From Dehalococcoidia bacterium (GTDB taxonomy: Bacteria; Chloroflexota; Dehalococcoidia; JACVQG01), in the NCBI GenBank assembly GCA_015661045.1, contig JACVQG010000011.1, positions 1 to 15,947 of the forward strand: DNA of 15,947 nt, given 5' to 3'. This document shows positions 1-6,873 of this stretch, in pieces. Numbering within the stretch: the first letter of the stretch is position 1; each line of letters begins with the position of its first letter. Both the position numbers and the translations under genes were made by a program. The notes beneath the pieces were generated by a model, which made no database searches, had not been told where the DNA came from, and worked only from the letters and a program-made list of their open reading frames with translations.

Positions 1-612
1 AAAGGTACCGTAAATGTCGGCCCTTATAGCTTTAAGTGGGAGTTTGCCACCCCATCCAAGAAATTTGAGTTTTACTCAGGGAATCTTAAAAAGCTGTTTG
101 AAGATAAAAAGGTTACTGATGCAAACCTGGCCACCTATTATATAAAAGCCAAAGGCGACCTTGTATATGTGCCTCACTATGAAGAACCAACCTTTATCGG
201 CGATGCCAGCAAATTTCCTCTATCGCTTATTACCTACAAAAATCAGCTCAGTCAAGAGGGAAGGAGCGCTAATTCCCCCTGGACCCAGGAGATGTACCTG
301 AACCCGCTTTATGGGACGGGATGGACAAACTTCGCCGAGATTAATCCCGAGACAGCCAAAAAATACGGCATAGCCGATGGTGATGCTATCAATGTAGAGT
401 CCGAGGTGGGCAAGATAAAAGTTACTGCTAAACTTTCCGAGGGTATCCATCCAGGGGTAATTGCCATATGTTATGGGCAGGGACACTGGTCCTATGGTAA
501 GTGGGCTAAGGACAAGGGTTCTAACCCCAATGAGATAACCGGTGTGATGTATGAGCATATAACTGGCATGTCAGCTTACTTTAATACCAGGGTGAATATT
601 TCTAAGGCATAA
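1..612 (+). CDS. Molybdopterin oxidoreductase catalytic subunit, C-terminal part (5' end outside window)
   Basis: The frame is open from base 1 to the TAA at 610-612, so about 203 C-terminal residues are present and the start is outside the window. The visible part matches the molydopterin-dinucleotide-binding domain at the end of DMSO-reductase-family enzymes: a KKFEFYS-type strand near the beginning, LSLITYKN, then NSPWTQEMY, a hydrophilic run 'INPETAKKYGIADGD' that in this family contacts the cofactor, and the loop GQGHWSYGKWAK close to the end. Together with the Fe-S subunit 12 bases downstream and a TorD chaperone, this is a complex iron-sulfur molybdoenzyme (PhsA/PsrA/TtrA/ArrA-like group). 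Active-site ligand, Fe-S motif and Tat signal would all lie in the missing N-terminal part, so the substrate (sulfur oxyanion, polysulfide, arsenate or other) cannot be told. Confidence 0.9.
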   Translation, partial: KGTVNVGPYSFKWEFATPSKKFEFYSGNLKKLFEDKKVTDANLATYYIKAKGDLVYVPHYEEPTFIGDASKFPLSLITYKNQLSQEGRSANSPWTQEMYLNPLYGTGWTNFAEINPETAKKYGIADGDAINVESEVGKIKVTAKLSEGIHPGVIAICYGQGHWSYGKWAKDKGSNPNEITGVMYEHITGMSAYFNTRVNISKA

Positions 613-624
613 GGAGGTAACAAT

Positions 625-1269
625 ATGGCACGATATGGCATGATTGTTGACCTTGACCGGTGTGTGGCCTGTCAAGCCTGTGTCATCGCTTGCAAGATAG
701 AAAATAATGTGCCTAGCTCAACACCGGAGAGCTTCAAGGGCAGACAAATGAACTTTAGAACCAGGGTAGTGCCCCTGTTCAAGGGTGGTAAGTATCCCAA
801 TCCTAGAGTAGACATCTACCCAGTACTCTGTAATCAGTGCGATAACCCCCCATGCGTTGCAGCGTGCCCTACTGGCGCCACTTATCAGCGTCCGGACGGT
901 ATCGTTTTGGTAGACTGGGAAAAATGTATTGGTTGTCGCTACTGTATGGCTACCTGCCCCTATAGCCAGAGGTCGCTTATCCAACTAGAAGAAACTGCCC
1001 AATACAACAATCCCACCGCCGTACCACCTGGCAATACTCGCTCTACACCCCCCAAAGGCAAAGTTGATAAGTGCACCTTCTGCGCCCACCTGGTGGACAA
1101 AGGGCAGCCCCCAGCTTGCGTAACGTCCTGCCCTGCGGAGGCCAGGATATTCGGAGACCTGGACGACCCCAATGGCAAACTAAAAGAGCTATTGGCTAAC
1201 CGCAATAGCACTGTCTTAAGGCCTGACTTTGGCACTGAGCCACAGGTATTCTATCTACTCAAAGGATAG
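625..1269 (+). CDS. Four-cluster [4Fe-4S] electron-transfer subunit of molybdoenzyme (DmsB/PsrB/NrfC type)
   Basis: This 214-residue protein carries the four cysteine quartets typical of the beta subunit of DMSO-reductase-family complexes: C13/C16/C19/C23, C69/C72/C77/C81, C101/C104/C107/C111 and C150/C153/C165/C169. All 16 ligands are present, so four [4Fe-4S] clusters are expected, relaying electrons between a quinol-linked anchor and the catalytic subunit. It has no signal peptide of its own, as usual for subunits exported together with a Tat-bearing alpha subunit. The start is ATG at 625 with a near-perfect Shine-Dalgarno AAGGAGG at 611-617. It follows the alpha subunit by 12 bases and is followed 4 bases later by the TorD-like gene, so the set is one operon. 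The substrate cannot be inferred from this subunit. Confidence 0.95.
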   Translation: MARYGMIVDLDRCVACQACVIACKIENNVPSSTPESFKGRQMNFRTRVVPLFKGGKYPNPRVDIYPVLCNQCDNPPCVAACPTGATYQRPDGIVLVDWEKCIGCRYCMATCPYSQRSLIQLEETAQYNNPTAVPPGNTRSTPPKGKVDKCTFCAHLVDKGQPPACVTSCPAEARIFGDLDDPNGKLKELLANRNSTVLRPDFGTEPQVFYLLKG

Positions 1270-1273
1270 CATA

Positions 1274-1915
1274 ATGGAAGAAAGAATAGATTCGCTAGTG
1301 GCAAGAGGCGAGATTTATAAACTCCTCTCCCTCGCTTATGGCCAACCTGAGCAGGTTTTACAGGTTGAAGATTTCATAACGGTAGCGAGACAAGCCTTAA
1401 ATACTATTGAAAAAGACATTTTCTCCCGGGAGTTAAAGGAATTAGAGACATTTTTTAACGACAATAACAATTCGGTAAATTTGGCTATAGAGTACACCAG
1501 GTTATTTCGCGGCCCGGTTAAAGCGGATGTATATACCTATGAATCCATGTATGTGGACGGGGAGATAATGGGCAAATCCACTATGGATGTGTTACAACGA
1601 TATGCGGAGGCAGGTGTTCAGGTATCAAGAGAGTTCAAGGATTTACCCGACCATATCTGTGCTGAAATGGAGTTTATGGGTTTTCTTTGTGCCCAGGAGT
1701 TAGCCGCCTGGCAACAGAACAATCAAGATGAAGCAAAACGCTTCCAACTCATAGGTGATTCTTTCGTGATAGACCATTTATCTAAATGGGTATCTCGTTT
1801 TTCCGACCTCATCCTGGAGCATGCTAACACACCTTACTACCTGAACCTTGCCCGGATAACCAGGGGATTCATAGCCCGCGAGGCTTCCACAATTTGTGCA
1901 CAGACTATCGCATAG
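1274..1915 (+). CDS. TorD/DmsD-family molybdoenzyme maturation chaperone
   Basis: This 213-residue all-helical protein has the TorD-family signatures: an N-terminal helix 'ARGEIYKLLSLAYGQP', the central segment EYTRLFRGP followed by YTYESMYVDGEIMGKST, and LPDHICAEMEFMGFL. The family binds the Tat signal and apo-form of its partner molybdoenzyme in the cytoplasm and holds it until the cofactor is inserted. The frame also has an upstream start at 1229, but that would overlap the Fe-S subunit by about 40 bases. ATG 1274 is 4 bases past the previous stop, has AAAGGA at 1261-1266, and begins at the conserved MEERIDSL helix, so it is chosen. Its place directly after the alpha/beta genes indicates that it serves this enzyme. 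Confidence 0.9.
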   Translation: MEERIDSLVARGEIYKLLSLAYGQPEQVLQVEDFITVARQALNTIEKDIFSRELKELETFFNDNNNSVNLAIEYTRLFRGPVKADVYTYESMYVDGEIMGKSTMDVLQRYAEAGVQVSREFKDLPDHICAEMEFMGFLCAQELAAWQQNNQDEAKRFQLIGDSFVIDHLSKWVSRFSDLILEHANTPYYLNLARITRGFIAREASTICAQTIA

Positions 1916-1930
1916 GAATATAGGGCTCGT

Positions 1931-3076
1931 ATGTTTTTCCTGAATCTACCTGACTCCATGGAGAAACTATATAGTAGTGGCATTATTTACGAGCCTCATT
2001 TATGTTCCAGGGTCCGTTTCCCTCGCTCCACATGTCAAACTTGTGTGCAAGGCTGCCCGGCCGGAGCCATATCCTGGGATAAAACTTTACGCATTGATAC
2101 AGATAAGTGTTCCGGCTGTGGTATTTGTATATCCCGCTGCCCGAATGGGGTTTTCTGGAGCCGCAGTCGCGGGGATTTTGTCATAGCTCAAGAGATTGAA
2201 CGACTCCTGAATGCTAATGAAAGTCGCTCTATAGTATTTAGTTGTTCCCGAGGTGATCAAACTACCAATAGCATCATCGTTTTGCCCTGTCTTGGCAGAT
2301 TAACTGAAAATCTACTTTTGGCCCCCTTTGTCTTCAGAGCGAGCCAAGTTGAAATACGATGGCCAGAATGCAGTGGTTGCACTTACGAAAAATGCCTATC
2401 CCATCTGAACTTTATCCTGTTTTTCGGTAGCAAACTGGCTGCGATGATAGGCAAGGAAGAAAGCTGCATTCGGGTGAATAAGGCTGGCAAATATTGTAAA
2501 CCCCGACCTATTCAAGAGAGGCTTTCCCGTCGGGATTTGTTCCGCACGTTAAGAGTTGAAGCTACCCAAACGGCAGCAGCTTTCTTGCCTGAGTTCGGTA
2601 ACAACAGTCAAACTAATACTTGGGCGCAGTTTGTAGGAGCTAAACGAGGCTACCTTTTGAAGCTGCTGCGGGCATTTCCCGATCGTACACCAACTTGTGT
2701 TACCGCAGAAAATATGCCACTGGCCAACATAGCGATTAATAGTAGCTGTGTTGGCTGTCCCGTCTGCACTACTCTTTGCCCTACCGGAGCTTTAGGACGG
2801 ATAGAAAACACTGACGGGGTTGATATCTATTTTCGGCCAGACATTTGTGTGGGGTGTAAAATTTGCCAGGAGGCTTGCCTTTTTCAAGCCATATCTCTTT
2901 CACCCACCATTGACCTTCTCAACCTGACTGCCAGCCACAACCAGCTACATATCCATTTGGCCAAAAAAAACTGTCATGAATGCGCAACCGAGTTTTGGAG
3001 TACAGACCAAGAGATTTGTCCGACATGCCGGCGCGAAAAGGGAGATATTGTTTTATCTATGAAAGGGAGAGAATGA
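1931..3076 (+). CDS. Multi-cluster 4Fe-4S ferredoxin-type protein with central Cys-rich domain, role unknown
   Basis: The protein has 381 residues. The N-terminal part has a ferredoxin pair (C35/C38/C42, with C25 as a possible first ligand, then C60/C63/C66/C70). A second pair lies near the C-terminus (C273/C276/C279/C283 and C306/C309/C312/C316), and a rubredoxin/zinc-ribbon-like tail follows (C348, C351, C363, C366). Between them, residues 100-160 hold FSCSRG, VLPCLGRL and CSGCTYEKC. This extra cysteine domain recalls the small hydrogenase/heterodisulfide-reductase-associated Fe-S (MvhD-like) fold, but that is a guess. There is no signal peptide, so it is probably cytoplasmic. It begins 15 bases after torD (AGGG 5 bases before ATG) and ends one base before mobB, so it belongs to the operon. 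It may be an electron carrier or a maturation factor for the molybdoenzyme. I do not recognise a named family. Confidence 0.85.
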   Translation: MFFLNLPDSMEKLYSSGIIYEPHLCSRVRFPRSTCQTCVQGCPAGAISWDKTLRIDTDKCSGCGICISRCPNGVFWSRSRGDFVIAQEIERLLNANESRSIVFSCSRGDQTTNSIIVLPCLGRLTENLLLAPFVFRASQVEIRWPECSGCTYEKCLSHLNFILFFGSKLAAMIGKEESCIRVNKAGKYCKPRPIQERLSRRDLFRTLRVEATQTAAAFLPEFGNNSQTNTWAQFVGAKRGYLLKLLRAFPDRTPTCVTAENMPLANIAINSSCVGCPVCTTLCPTGALGRIENTDGVDIYFRPDICVGCKICQEACLFQAISLSPTIDLLNLTASHNQLHIHLAKKNCHECATEFWSTDQEICPTCRREKGDIVLSMKGRE

Positions 3077-3077
3077 G

Positions 3078-3608
3078 ATGCCATCAGTTATTTCGTTTAC
3101 AGGCAGGTCTGGAGTTGGAAAAACCACGTTGATTGAGAACATAATACCGGAGCTAAAGGCAAAGGGCTATCGTGTAGCTGTGATTAAACATACACCCCAT
3201 GGATTCGATATGGACACAAAGGGCAAGGATAGCTGGAGGTTCTCTCAAGCTGGCGCTGATATTATCGCTGTCTCGTCTAAAGAGAAATTATGCATTATGC
3301 AACAACCTCCAGAAGAGACCCCTCTGGAACAAATTATTTCCATGTTGGAAACTCAGATTGACTTAATTCTGGTGGAGGGTTACAAACACTCCCAATTCCC
3401 GAAGATAGAGGTGGTGCGTTCCCCAATTAGTTCCAATATCCTTAATGGGCTTCAGAACATCGAAGCTGTAGTTTCGGACCAGCAACTACCCTTGGATATA
3501 CCTCAATTTCGTTTCCAGGAAAACCGGTCTATTGCAAATTTTATAATTAAGCGCCTGGCTATGGCTTCTTTAGTTCCCGTGATGGACCTGGCCTCCTGTA
3601 CTTCATAG
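3078..3608 (+). CDS. mobB: Molybdopterin-guanine dinucleotide biosynthesis protein MobB
   Basis: This 176-residue GTP-binding protein has a P-loop GRSGVGKTTL at residues 9-18. It also has the family hallmark VIKHTPHGFDMDTKGKDSWRFSQAGAD-like segment (KH...D.DT.GKDS.R...AGA) around residues 34-60, and LILVEGYKHSQFPKIEVVR near residue 100, which is the Walker-B-like VEGYK motif. MobB assists MobA in attaching GMP to molybdopterin to give the MGD cofactor used by DMSO-reductase-family enzymes. It starts one base after the stop of the Fe-S protein (TGAGATG), with AGGGAG upstream in the previous gene, so the two are probably translationally coupled. No mobA is seen in the window. It is the last gene of the rightward operon and converges on modC. 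The C-terminal ~20 residues are not conserved-looking. Confidence 0.93.
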   Translation: MPSVISFTGRSGVGKTTLIENIIPELKAKGYRVAVIKHTPHGFDMDTKGKDSWRFSQAGADIIAVSSKEKLCIMQQPPEETPLEQIISMLETQIDLILVEGYKHSQFPKIEVVRSPISSNILNGLQNIEAVVSDQQLPLDIPQFRFQENRSIANFIIKRLAMASLVPVMDLASCTS

Positions 3609-3672
3609 AGGTTATAACGCTAAAGCTGCTCATGACCGCGCCATCATCCCGGGCCATGTCCAGACATTTGTT

Positions 3673-3861
3673 TTACTTTGATACCTTCCCCTTATCCGGG
3701 GTCAAAATGACCAGCTTATCCCGCCGTAAGGATAGCGTTACATCGTTGCCCGGGCTGAGAGATAAAGAGCCATATGAATACACAGGAAAACGCACCTGTA
3801 TTTCATGGCCATTGGCAAGGTGGATTCGCTCCTGCAACCTGGTTATGACTGACTGCCTTGT
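3673..3861 (-). pseudogene. modC: Displaced C-terminal TOBE-domain remainder of modC (+1 frame)
   Basis: Downstream of the in-frame stop of the modC frame, the frame shifted by one base stays open for 62 codons, from just after a TGA at 3862-3864 to a TAA at 3673-3675. It encodes a classic ModC TOBE ending: RLQERIHLANGHEIQVRF, then YGSLSLSPGNDVTLSLRRDKLVIL and a short lysine-rich tail. LANGHE and LRR(D/E).LV are family-typical. This segment has no start codon or ribosome site of its own, so it is the original 3' end of modC. The switch falls somewhere between about 3861 and 3826. Either a one-base gain (or two-base loss) has occurred in this genome, or the assembly has an indel here. If real, the C-terminal regulatory domain is cut short while the ATPase domain stays intact. 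Confidence 0.8.
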
Positions 3862-4765
3862 TCAGTTGCATATCAGGATAAAGCACTTTAATATCCTCTG
3901 CACGTATATAGGCTGTCACTAGCTCTCCTACTTTTACTGGCTGGAAAGGCGCTTCAAAATATAAACCATCCCATTCAAGCACAATACCATTTGCCCTGGA
4001 ATCAACTACCCGGGCTTGAAAGAGATTCTGAATACCGAGGGTTGACGCCACTTGATGGTTAACAGGGCTATTAAACACTTCTTCTACCTGTCCAATTTGG
4101 TCCAGGTTTCCATTCTGGATTACCGCCAGTCTGTCGCCCAGAGTAAACATGTCTTCCAGGTTATGGGTTACACAGATAACCACTAATCCTGACTCGCTTT
4201 GAAGGGCGGACAAATCACTTTGCAAGCGCTCTCGTAATGACAAATCTAAAGCGGAAAATGGCTCGTCCAGCAGGAGCAACTTTGGATCGGGGGCCAAAGC
4301 ACGGGCTATGGCTACGCGTTGTTTTTGTCCCCCGGATAGCTCATGCGGGTAACGATTACCTAAGTGGGCTATTCCTAACTTCTTCAATAACATCGCCGCC
4401 TTCGAGTCGGCGTCTTTTTGCCGCCACAGAGGGTATGCCACATTCTCCACTGCTGTCAGGTGTGGAAATAGTGCGTAGTCCTGGAAGACATATCCTATAC
4501 GGCGTTTCCTTGCTGCCAGGTTGATATTTATACCCGGGCGGTGTTTCCGAAAAAAGGTGACTCCATCGAAAATAATTTCTCCGGCATCTGGCTTAACCAA
4601 TCCAGAAATCATATTTAACAGGGTTGACTTTCCAGCTCCGGAGGGACCAAAGAGAATTAGTATTTCGGCGCCCGCTTGAAAATTGATCCCTAGACGGAAC
4701 GACCCACGATGCAACTCAACATCTACGGTCAACCGGGTTTTTTCAAGGGGTGATAAAGAACCCAT
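3803..4765 (-). CDS. modC: Molybdate ABC transporter ATP-binding protein ModC, 3' end frameshifted
   Basis: As read this is 320 residues. The ATPase is complete: Walker A FGPSGAGKST (39-48), Q-loop YVFQDYALFPHLTAVENV (92-109), signature LSGGQKQRVAIARAL (143-157), Walker B LLLLDEPFSALD (163-174) and the switch histidine VTHN (199-202). It powers import of molybdate (possibly tungstate) through ModB. The C-terminal part begins a TOBE domain (AYIRAEDIKVL, then LNKAVSHNQVAG), but after residue ~312 it runs into an unrelated tail and stops at 3803. The proper continuation lies in the next frame to 3673 (see separate entry). The start ATG at 4765 is preceded by AGAGG in the end of modB, and only two bases separate it from the modB stop. 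It is the last gene of the leftward mod operon. Transport is probably still possible; regulation by the TOBE domain would be impaired if the frameshift is real. Confidence 0.92.
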   Translation of the reverse strand: MGSLSPLEKTRLTVDVELHRGSFRLGINFQAGAEILILFGPSGAGKSTLLNMISGLVKPDAGEIIFDGVTFFRKHRPGININLAARKRRIGYVFQDYALFPHLTAVENVAYPLWRQKDADSKAAMLLKKLGIAHLGNRYPHELSGGQKQRVAIARALAPDPKLLLLDEPFSALDLSLRERLQSDLSALQSESGLVVICVTHNLEDMFTLGDRLAVIQNGNLDQIGQVEEVFNSPVNHQVASTLGIQNLFQARVVDSRANGIVLEWDGLYFEAPFQPVKVGELVTAYIRAEDIKVLYPDMQLNKAVSHNQVAGANPPCQWP

Positions 4766-4767
4766 AG

Positions 4768-5454
4768 CTATGACCTCTGTTCCTTCACATCACCAGGGGG
4801 CGGTGTTTGGGGCCGTTTAGGCTGCTCGATACGACGCACCCACCACAACCCCATGAAGGCCAGCGCCGTCATCAGAAGAACCATCTGGTTGGCCAGGTCA
4901 TACCGCCCGGTTTGAACCGCATCATATATAGCCAGAGGCATTGTCTGGGTGCGTCCGGGTATATTGCCGGCTACCATCAGAGTAGCGCCAAATTCACCTA
5001 ACGCGCGGGCGCTACCCAGAAGAAGTCCAGCCAGAACCCCCCTCCGGGCCAGCGGTAGAGTGACACGGAAGAATACGCCAGGTTCAGAAGACCCCAGACC
5101 ACGGGCTGCATTTTCCAGGGCCGGGTCCACATTGGCTATAGCTGCTTGCGCTGAAAGTACCATCAATGGCAGACCCGCCACTGCTGAAGCAACAGCAGCC
5201 GCCTGCCAGGTGAAAAGGACATGCACCCTCAACCATCCCACTATAGGGCCACCTTGCCCCAGGAACAGGAGCAGGTAATATCCTACCACGGTCGGGGGAA
5301 GGACCATGGGAAGGGTAACTATAGTTTCTGCTATTAGCCGGCCTGGAAAGTGTTTGCGAGCAAACAGCAGCGCTAAAGCCAGGCCAAACACAAATATCAA
5401 AACTGAGGCAACCGCCGTTACCTGCAAGGATAGAAGAAGGGCCTGCCAGTTCAT
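4768..5454 (-). CDS. modB: Molybdate ABC transporter permease ModB
   Basis: This 228-residue integral membrane protein has about five to six hydrophobic helices. The first, residues ~8-30, is LQVTAVASVLIFVFGLALAL. The cytoplasmic EAA-type coupling loop is ENAARGLGSSEPGVFFRVTLPLARRGVLAG, residues ~114-143, and is followed by ALGEFGATLMVAGNIPGRTQTMPLAIY, the most conserved ModB stretch. The homodimer forms the transmembrane channel for molybdate delivered by ModA and driven by ModC. Length is normal for the family. The start ATG 5454 lies 5 bases after the modA stop, with GAGG about 10 bases upstream inside the end of modA, which supports translational coupling. A proline/charged tail (QPKRPQTPPPGDVKEQ) follows the last helix and looks non-essential. 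Confidence 0.96.
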   Translation of the reverse strand: MNWQALLLSLQVTAVASVLIFVFGLALALLFARKHFPGRLIAETIVTLPMVLPPTVVGYYLLLFLGQGGPIVGWLRVHVLFTWQAAAVASAVAGLPLMVLSAQAAIANVDPALENAARGLGSSEPGVFFRVTLPLARRGVLAGLLLGSARALGEFGATLMVAGNIPGRTQTMPLAIYDAVQTGRYDLANQMVLLMTALAFMGLWWVRRIEQPKRPQTPPPGDVKEQRS

Positions 5455-5459
5455 CTGGG

Positions 5460-6314
5460 CTATTCCTCACCAGGTAGAGTAAAACCATATTTTCGCATAA
5501 TATCTCTTCCCTTATGGCTATTGACCAGGGCAATAAACTGATATGCTTCCTTCTCGTGAGGAGTACCCCTTATTATACCTGATGTCTGTTCTATAGGCTG
5601 ATGAAAATTCTCCGGAATCAGTACCCAGTGAGAATTAGTATTTTGTACAACTAAAGATAATGGAATGACTGCTATATCCACATTTCCCGTTTTGGCATAC
5701 TGGAGCGTCTGGCTGGCGTTTTCAGCCATTACAAGTTTAGGCCGCACCGCATCCCAGATATTTGCCGATTGAAAAGCCTGCTTAGCAGCCATCCCGTAGG
5801 GAGCGTGGTCCGGATTGGCAATAGCTATGAGTTTTACCTCCGGCCGGGTTAGATCCTGGATATTATCCGGATAAAAAGGACTGCCATCCCGGGGCCATAA
5901 CACTATTCTGCCTTTGGCATAAAGCATATTAGTTCCTGCAACAATTAACCCCCCTTTGTCTAAATCCTCCACGAGAGCCCGGCTGGCAGAAGCAAATACA
6001 TCCACCGGCGCCCCCTGCCTGATTTGCTGGGCTAGTTGGCCGGAAGAACCGAAGTTAAAAACCACCCTCGTGCCGGTCTCATTCTCAAACACCACACCAA
6101 TCTCCTGAAAGGCGTAGGTGAGGTCAGCAGCAGCAGATACGGTTAGAGTAACCTGTCCGGGAGGAGCTTTCACAATACCACCGGTGCAGCCTGTTAAATA
6201 TGGTGTAATGATAATAACAGTGAGCATACCTATAATGACCGGCCAGAAACAAGTTGAGATTGTTAATATTTTTTTGATATGTGAATCCTTACCTGACTTA
6301 GATTTGTTTTGCAC
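5460..6314 (-). CDS. modA: Molybdate-binding lipoprotein ModA
   Basis: The protein has 284 residues. A positively charged start (residues 1-15) is followed by a hydrophobic segment (~16-40) and the lipobox LTGC with Cys43 as the lipidated residue. The mature protein is therefore tethered to the outer face of the cytoplasmic membrane. The mature part reads as a type II periplasmic binding protein of the ModA family: LTVSAAADLTYAFQEIG (57-73, oxyanion-contacting serine), FNFGSSGQLAQQIRQGAPVDVFASAS (87-111), IAIANPDHAPYGMAAKQAF (164-181) and GNVDIAVIPLSLV (210-222). The start is GTG at 6314; no good Shine-Dalgarno is visible, and an out-of-frame ATG overlaps it at 6316, so the exact start is uncertain. 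It lies 76 bases downstream of modE, in which no clear separate promoter was found. It is probably co-transcribed with modE. Confidence 0.95.
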   Translation of the reverse strand: MQNKSKSGKDSHIKKILTISTCFWPVIIGMLTVIIITPYLTGCTGGIVKAPPGQVTLTVSAAADLTYAFQEIGVVFENETGTRVVFNFGSSGQLAQQIRQGAPVDVFASASRALVEDLDKGGLIVAGTNMLYAKGRIVLWPRDGSPFYPDNIQDLTRPEVKLIAIANPDHAPYGMAAKQAFQSANIWDAVRPKLVMAENASQTLQYAKTGNVDIAVIPLSLVVQNTNSHWVLIPENFHQPIEQTSGIIRGTPHEKEAYQFIALVNSHKGRDIMRKYGFTLPGEE

Positions 6315-6390
6315 ATGGATGTCTGTTAACTATTGCGCCGTTACTTGGCTTTATCAGCCTCGATTAGATATTCTTGTTCAAGTTTGTGTA

Positions 6391-6795
6391 TCAACCCATA
6401 GATAAACAAAATCTGTTTTGCTTCAGGAAGTCTTGGAATCTGGTACGTATGTCTTTATATTCGCTAATAACCTTTTGTCCCTCCCCTGTTAACCTGGCAT
6501 GACCTCCTCCGACTCCACCGGTCGCTTTCTCGACCAATGGCACAGGCGCTAAACGGTTCATCGCTTCCACCCAGAGCCAGGCATTCCGGTAACCTAAGCC
6601 CATGGACTTGGCAGCTCCGGCTATTGAGCCAAATTTGTCAATGTGTTCTAATAATATTATTCTACCCCAACCAATATATAGTTCGCCATCCTTTTCCAGC
6701 CAAATTCTGCCGCCCAATACATAACCTGGCTCAGGGTGATTTGAAAAACGGGGGGTCTTTTTTATTTTGTATCCTGGAGTTTTGTTAACAGCCAT
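6391..6795 (-). CDS. Short ModE-like molybdate-responsive transcriptional regulator (DNA-binding domain only)
   Basis: This 134-residue protein aligns over residues ~28-110 with the N-terminal winged helix-turn-helix of ModE and LysR-type regulators. It has GRIILLEHIDKFGSIAGAAKSMGLGYRNAWLWVEAMN (44-80), then the basic wing VPLVEKATGGVGGGHARLTGEGQKVI (85-110). The GG-GGG-ARLT wing is the ModE hallmark. Full-length ModE has about 260 residues with two C-terminal Mop (molybdate-binding) domains. Here only about 25 residues follow the wing, so no oxyanion-sensing domain is present. The gene leads the mod operon, 33 bases downstream of a ModE-type palindrome that overlaps its own promoter, so it probably represses itself and modABC. 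How molybdate is sensed is unclear: a separate Mop protein, or binding to the short tail, are possibilities. A mononuclear role as a general wHTH regulator cannot be excluded. Confidence 0.88.
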   Translation of the reverse strand: MAVNKTPGYKIKKTPRFSNHPEPGYVLGGRIWLEKDGELYIGWGRIILLEHIDKFGSIAGAAKSMGLGYRNAWLWVEAMNRLAPVPLVEKATGGVGGGHARLTGEGQKVISEYKDIRTRFQDFLKQNRFCLSMG

Positions 6796-6827
6796 TAAAT
6801 TTCCGTCCGCTTAGAGAGTTCATTCGT

Positions 6828-6851
6828 CGTTATATTATTACCGATATAACG
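6828..6851. promoter_or_regulatory. Predicted ModE operator (24-bp palindrome)
   Basis: Perfect 8-bp inverted arms CGTTATAT and ATATAACG flank an 8-base centre (TATTACCG). From memory, the E. coli modA operator has the same arm sequence and the same spacing, with one or two changes in the right arm. The site overlaps the -10 element and the spacer of the modE promoter and lies directly upstream of a gene for a ModE-type DNA-binding protein, so repression by occlusion is expected when molybdate is plentiful. Confidence 0.85.
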
Positions 6852-6861
6852 CTTTTGTCAA
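6832..6861 (-). promoter_or_regulatory. Predicted sigma-70 promoter for modE-modABC
   Basis: On the minus strand a consensus -35 TTGACA (6856-6861) is followed after 18 bases by a -10 TAATAT (6832-6837). Transcription would begin near 6825, giving a leader of about 30 nucleotides before modE. The ModE palindrome sits inside this promoter, as expected for autoregulation. The -10 matches the consensus at only four of six positions. Confidence 0.7.
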
Positions 6862-6873
6862 GTCTATCTTAAT

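Noticed and set aside
3650..3685. Small inverted repeat ATGTC-CA-GACAT followed by a T-rich run as a terminator for mobB
   Set aside because: The stem is only five pairs with a two-base loop, too tight and weak to form; no better hairpin was found between the convergent operons.
3632..3922. 96-codon plus-strand frame in the mobB-modC convergent region
   Set aside because: It overlaps the displaced TOBE segment of modC on the other strand, which is recognisable; the plus-strand product has no family features.
5084..5533. 149-codon minus-strand frame over the modA-modB junction
   Set aside because: It is an alternate frame of modB and the end of modA, both of which have clear family motifs in their own frames.
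6270..6316. Out-of-frame ATG overlapping the modA GTG start plus an A7 run, as a sign of programmed frameshifting
   Set aside because: The ATG frame ends after 17 codons, there is no ribosome site or conserved stimulatory element, and the GTG frame gives a full signal peptide without any shift.
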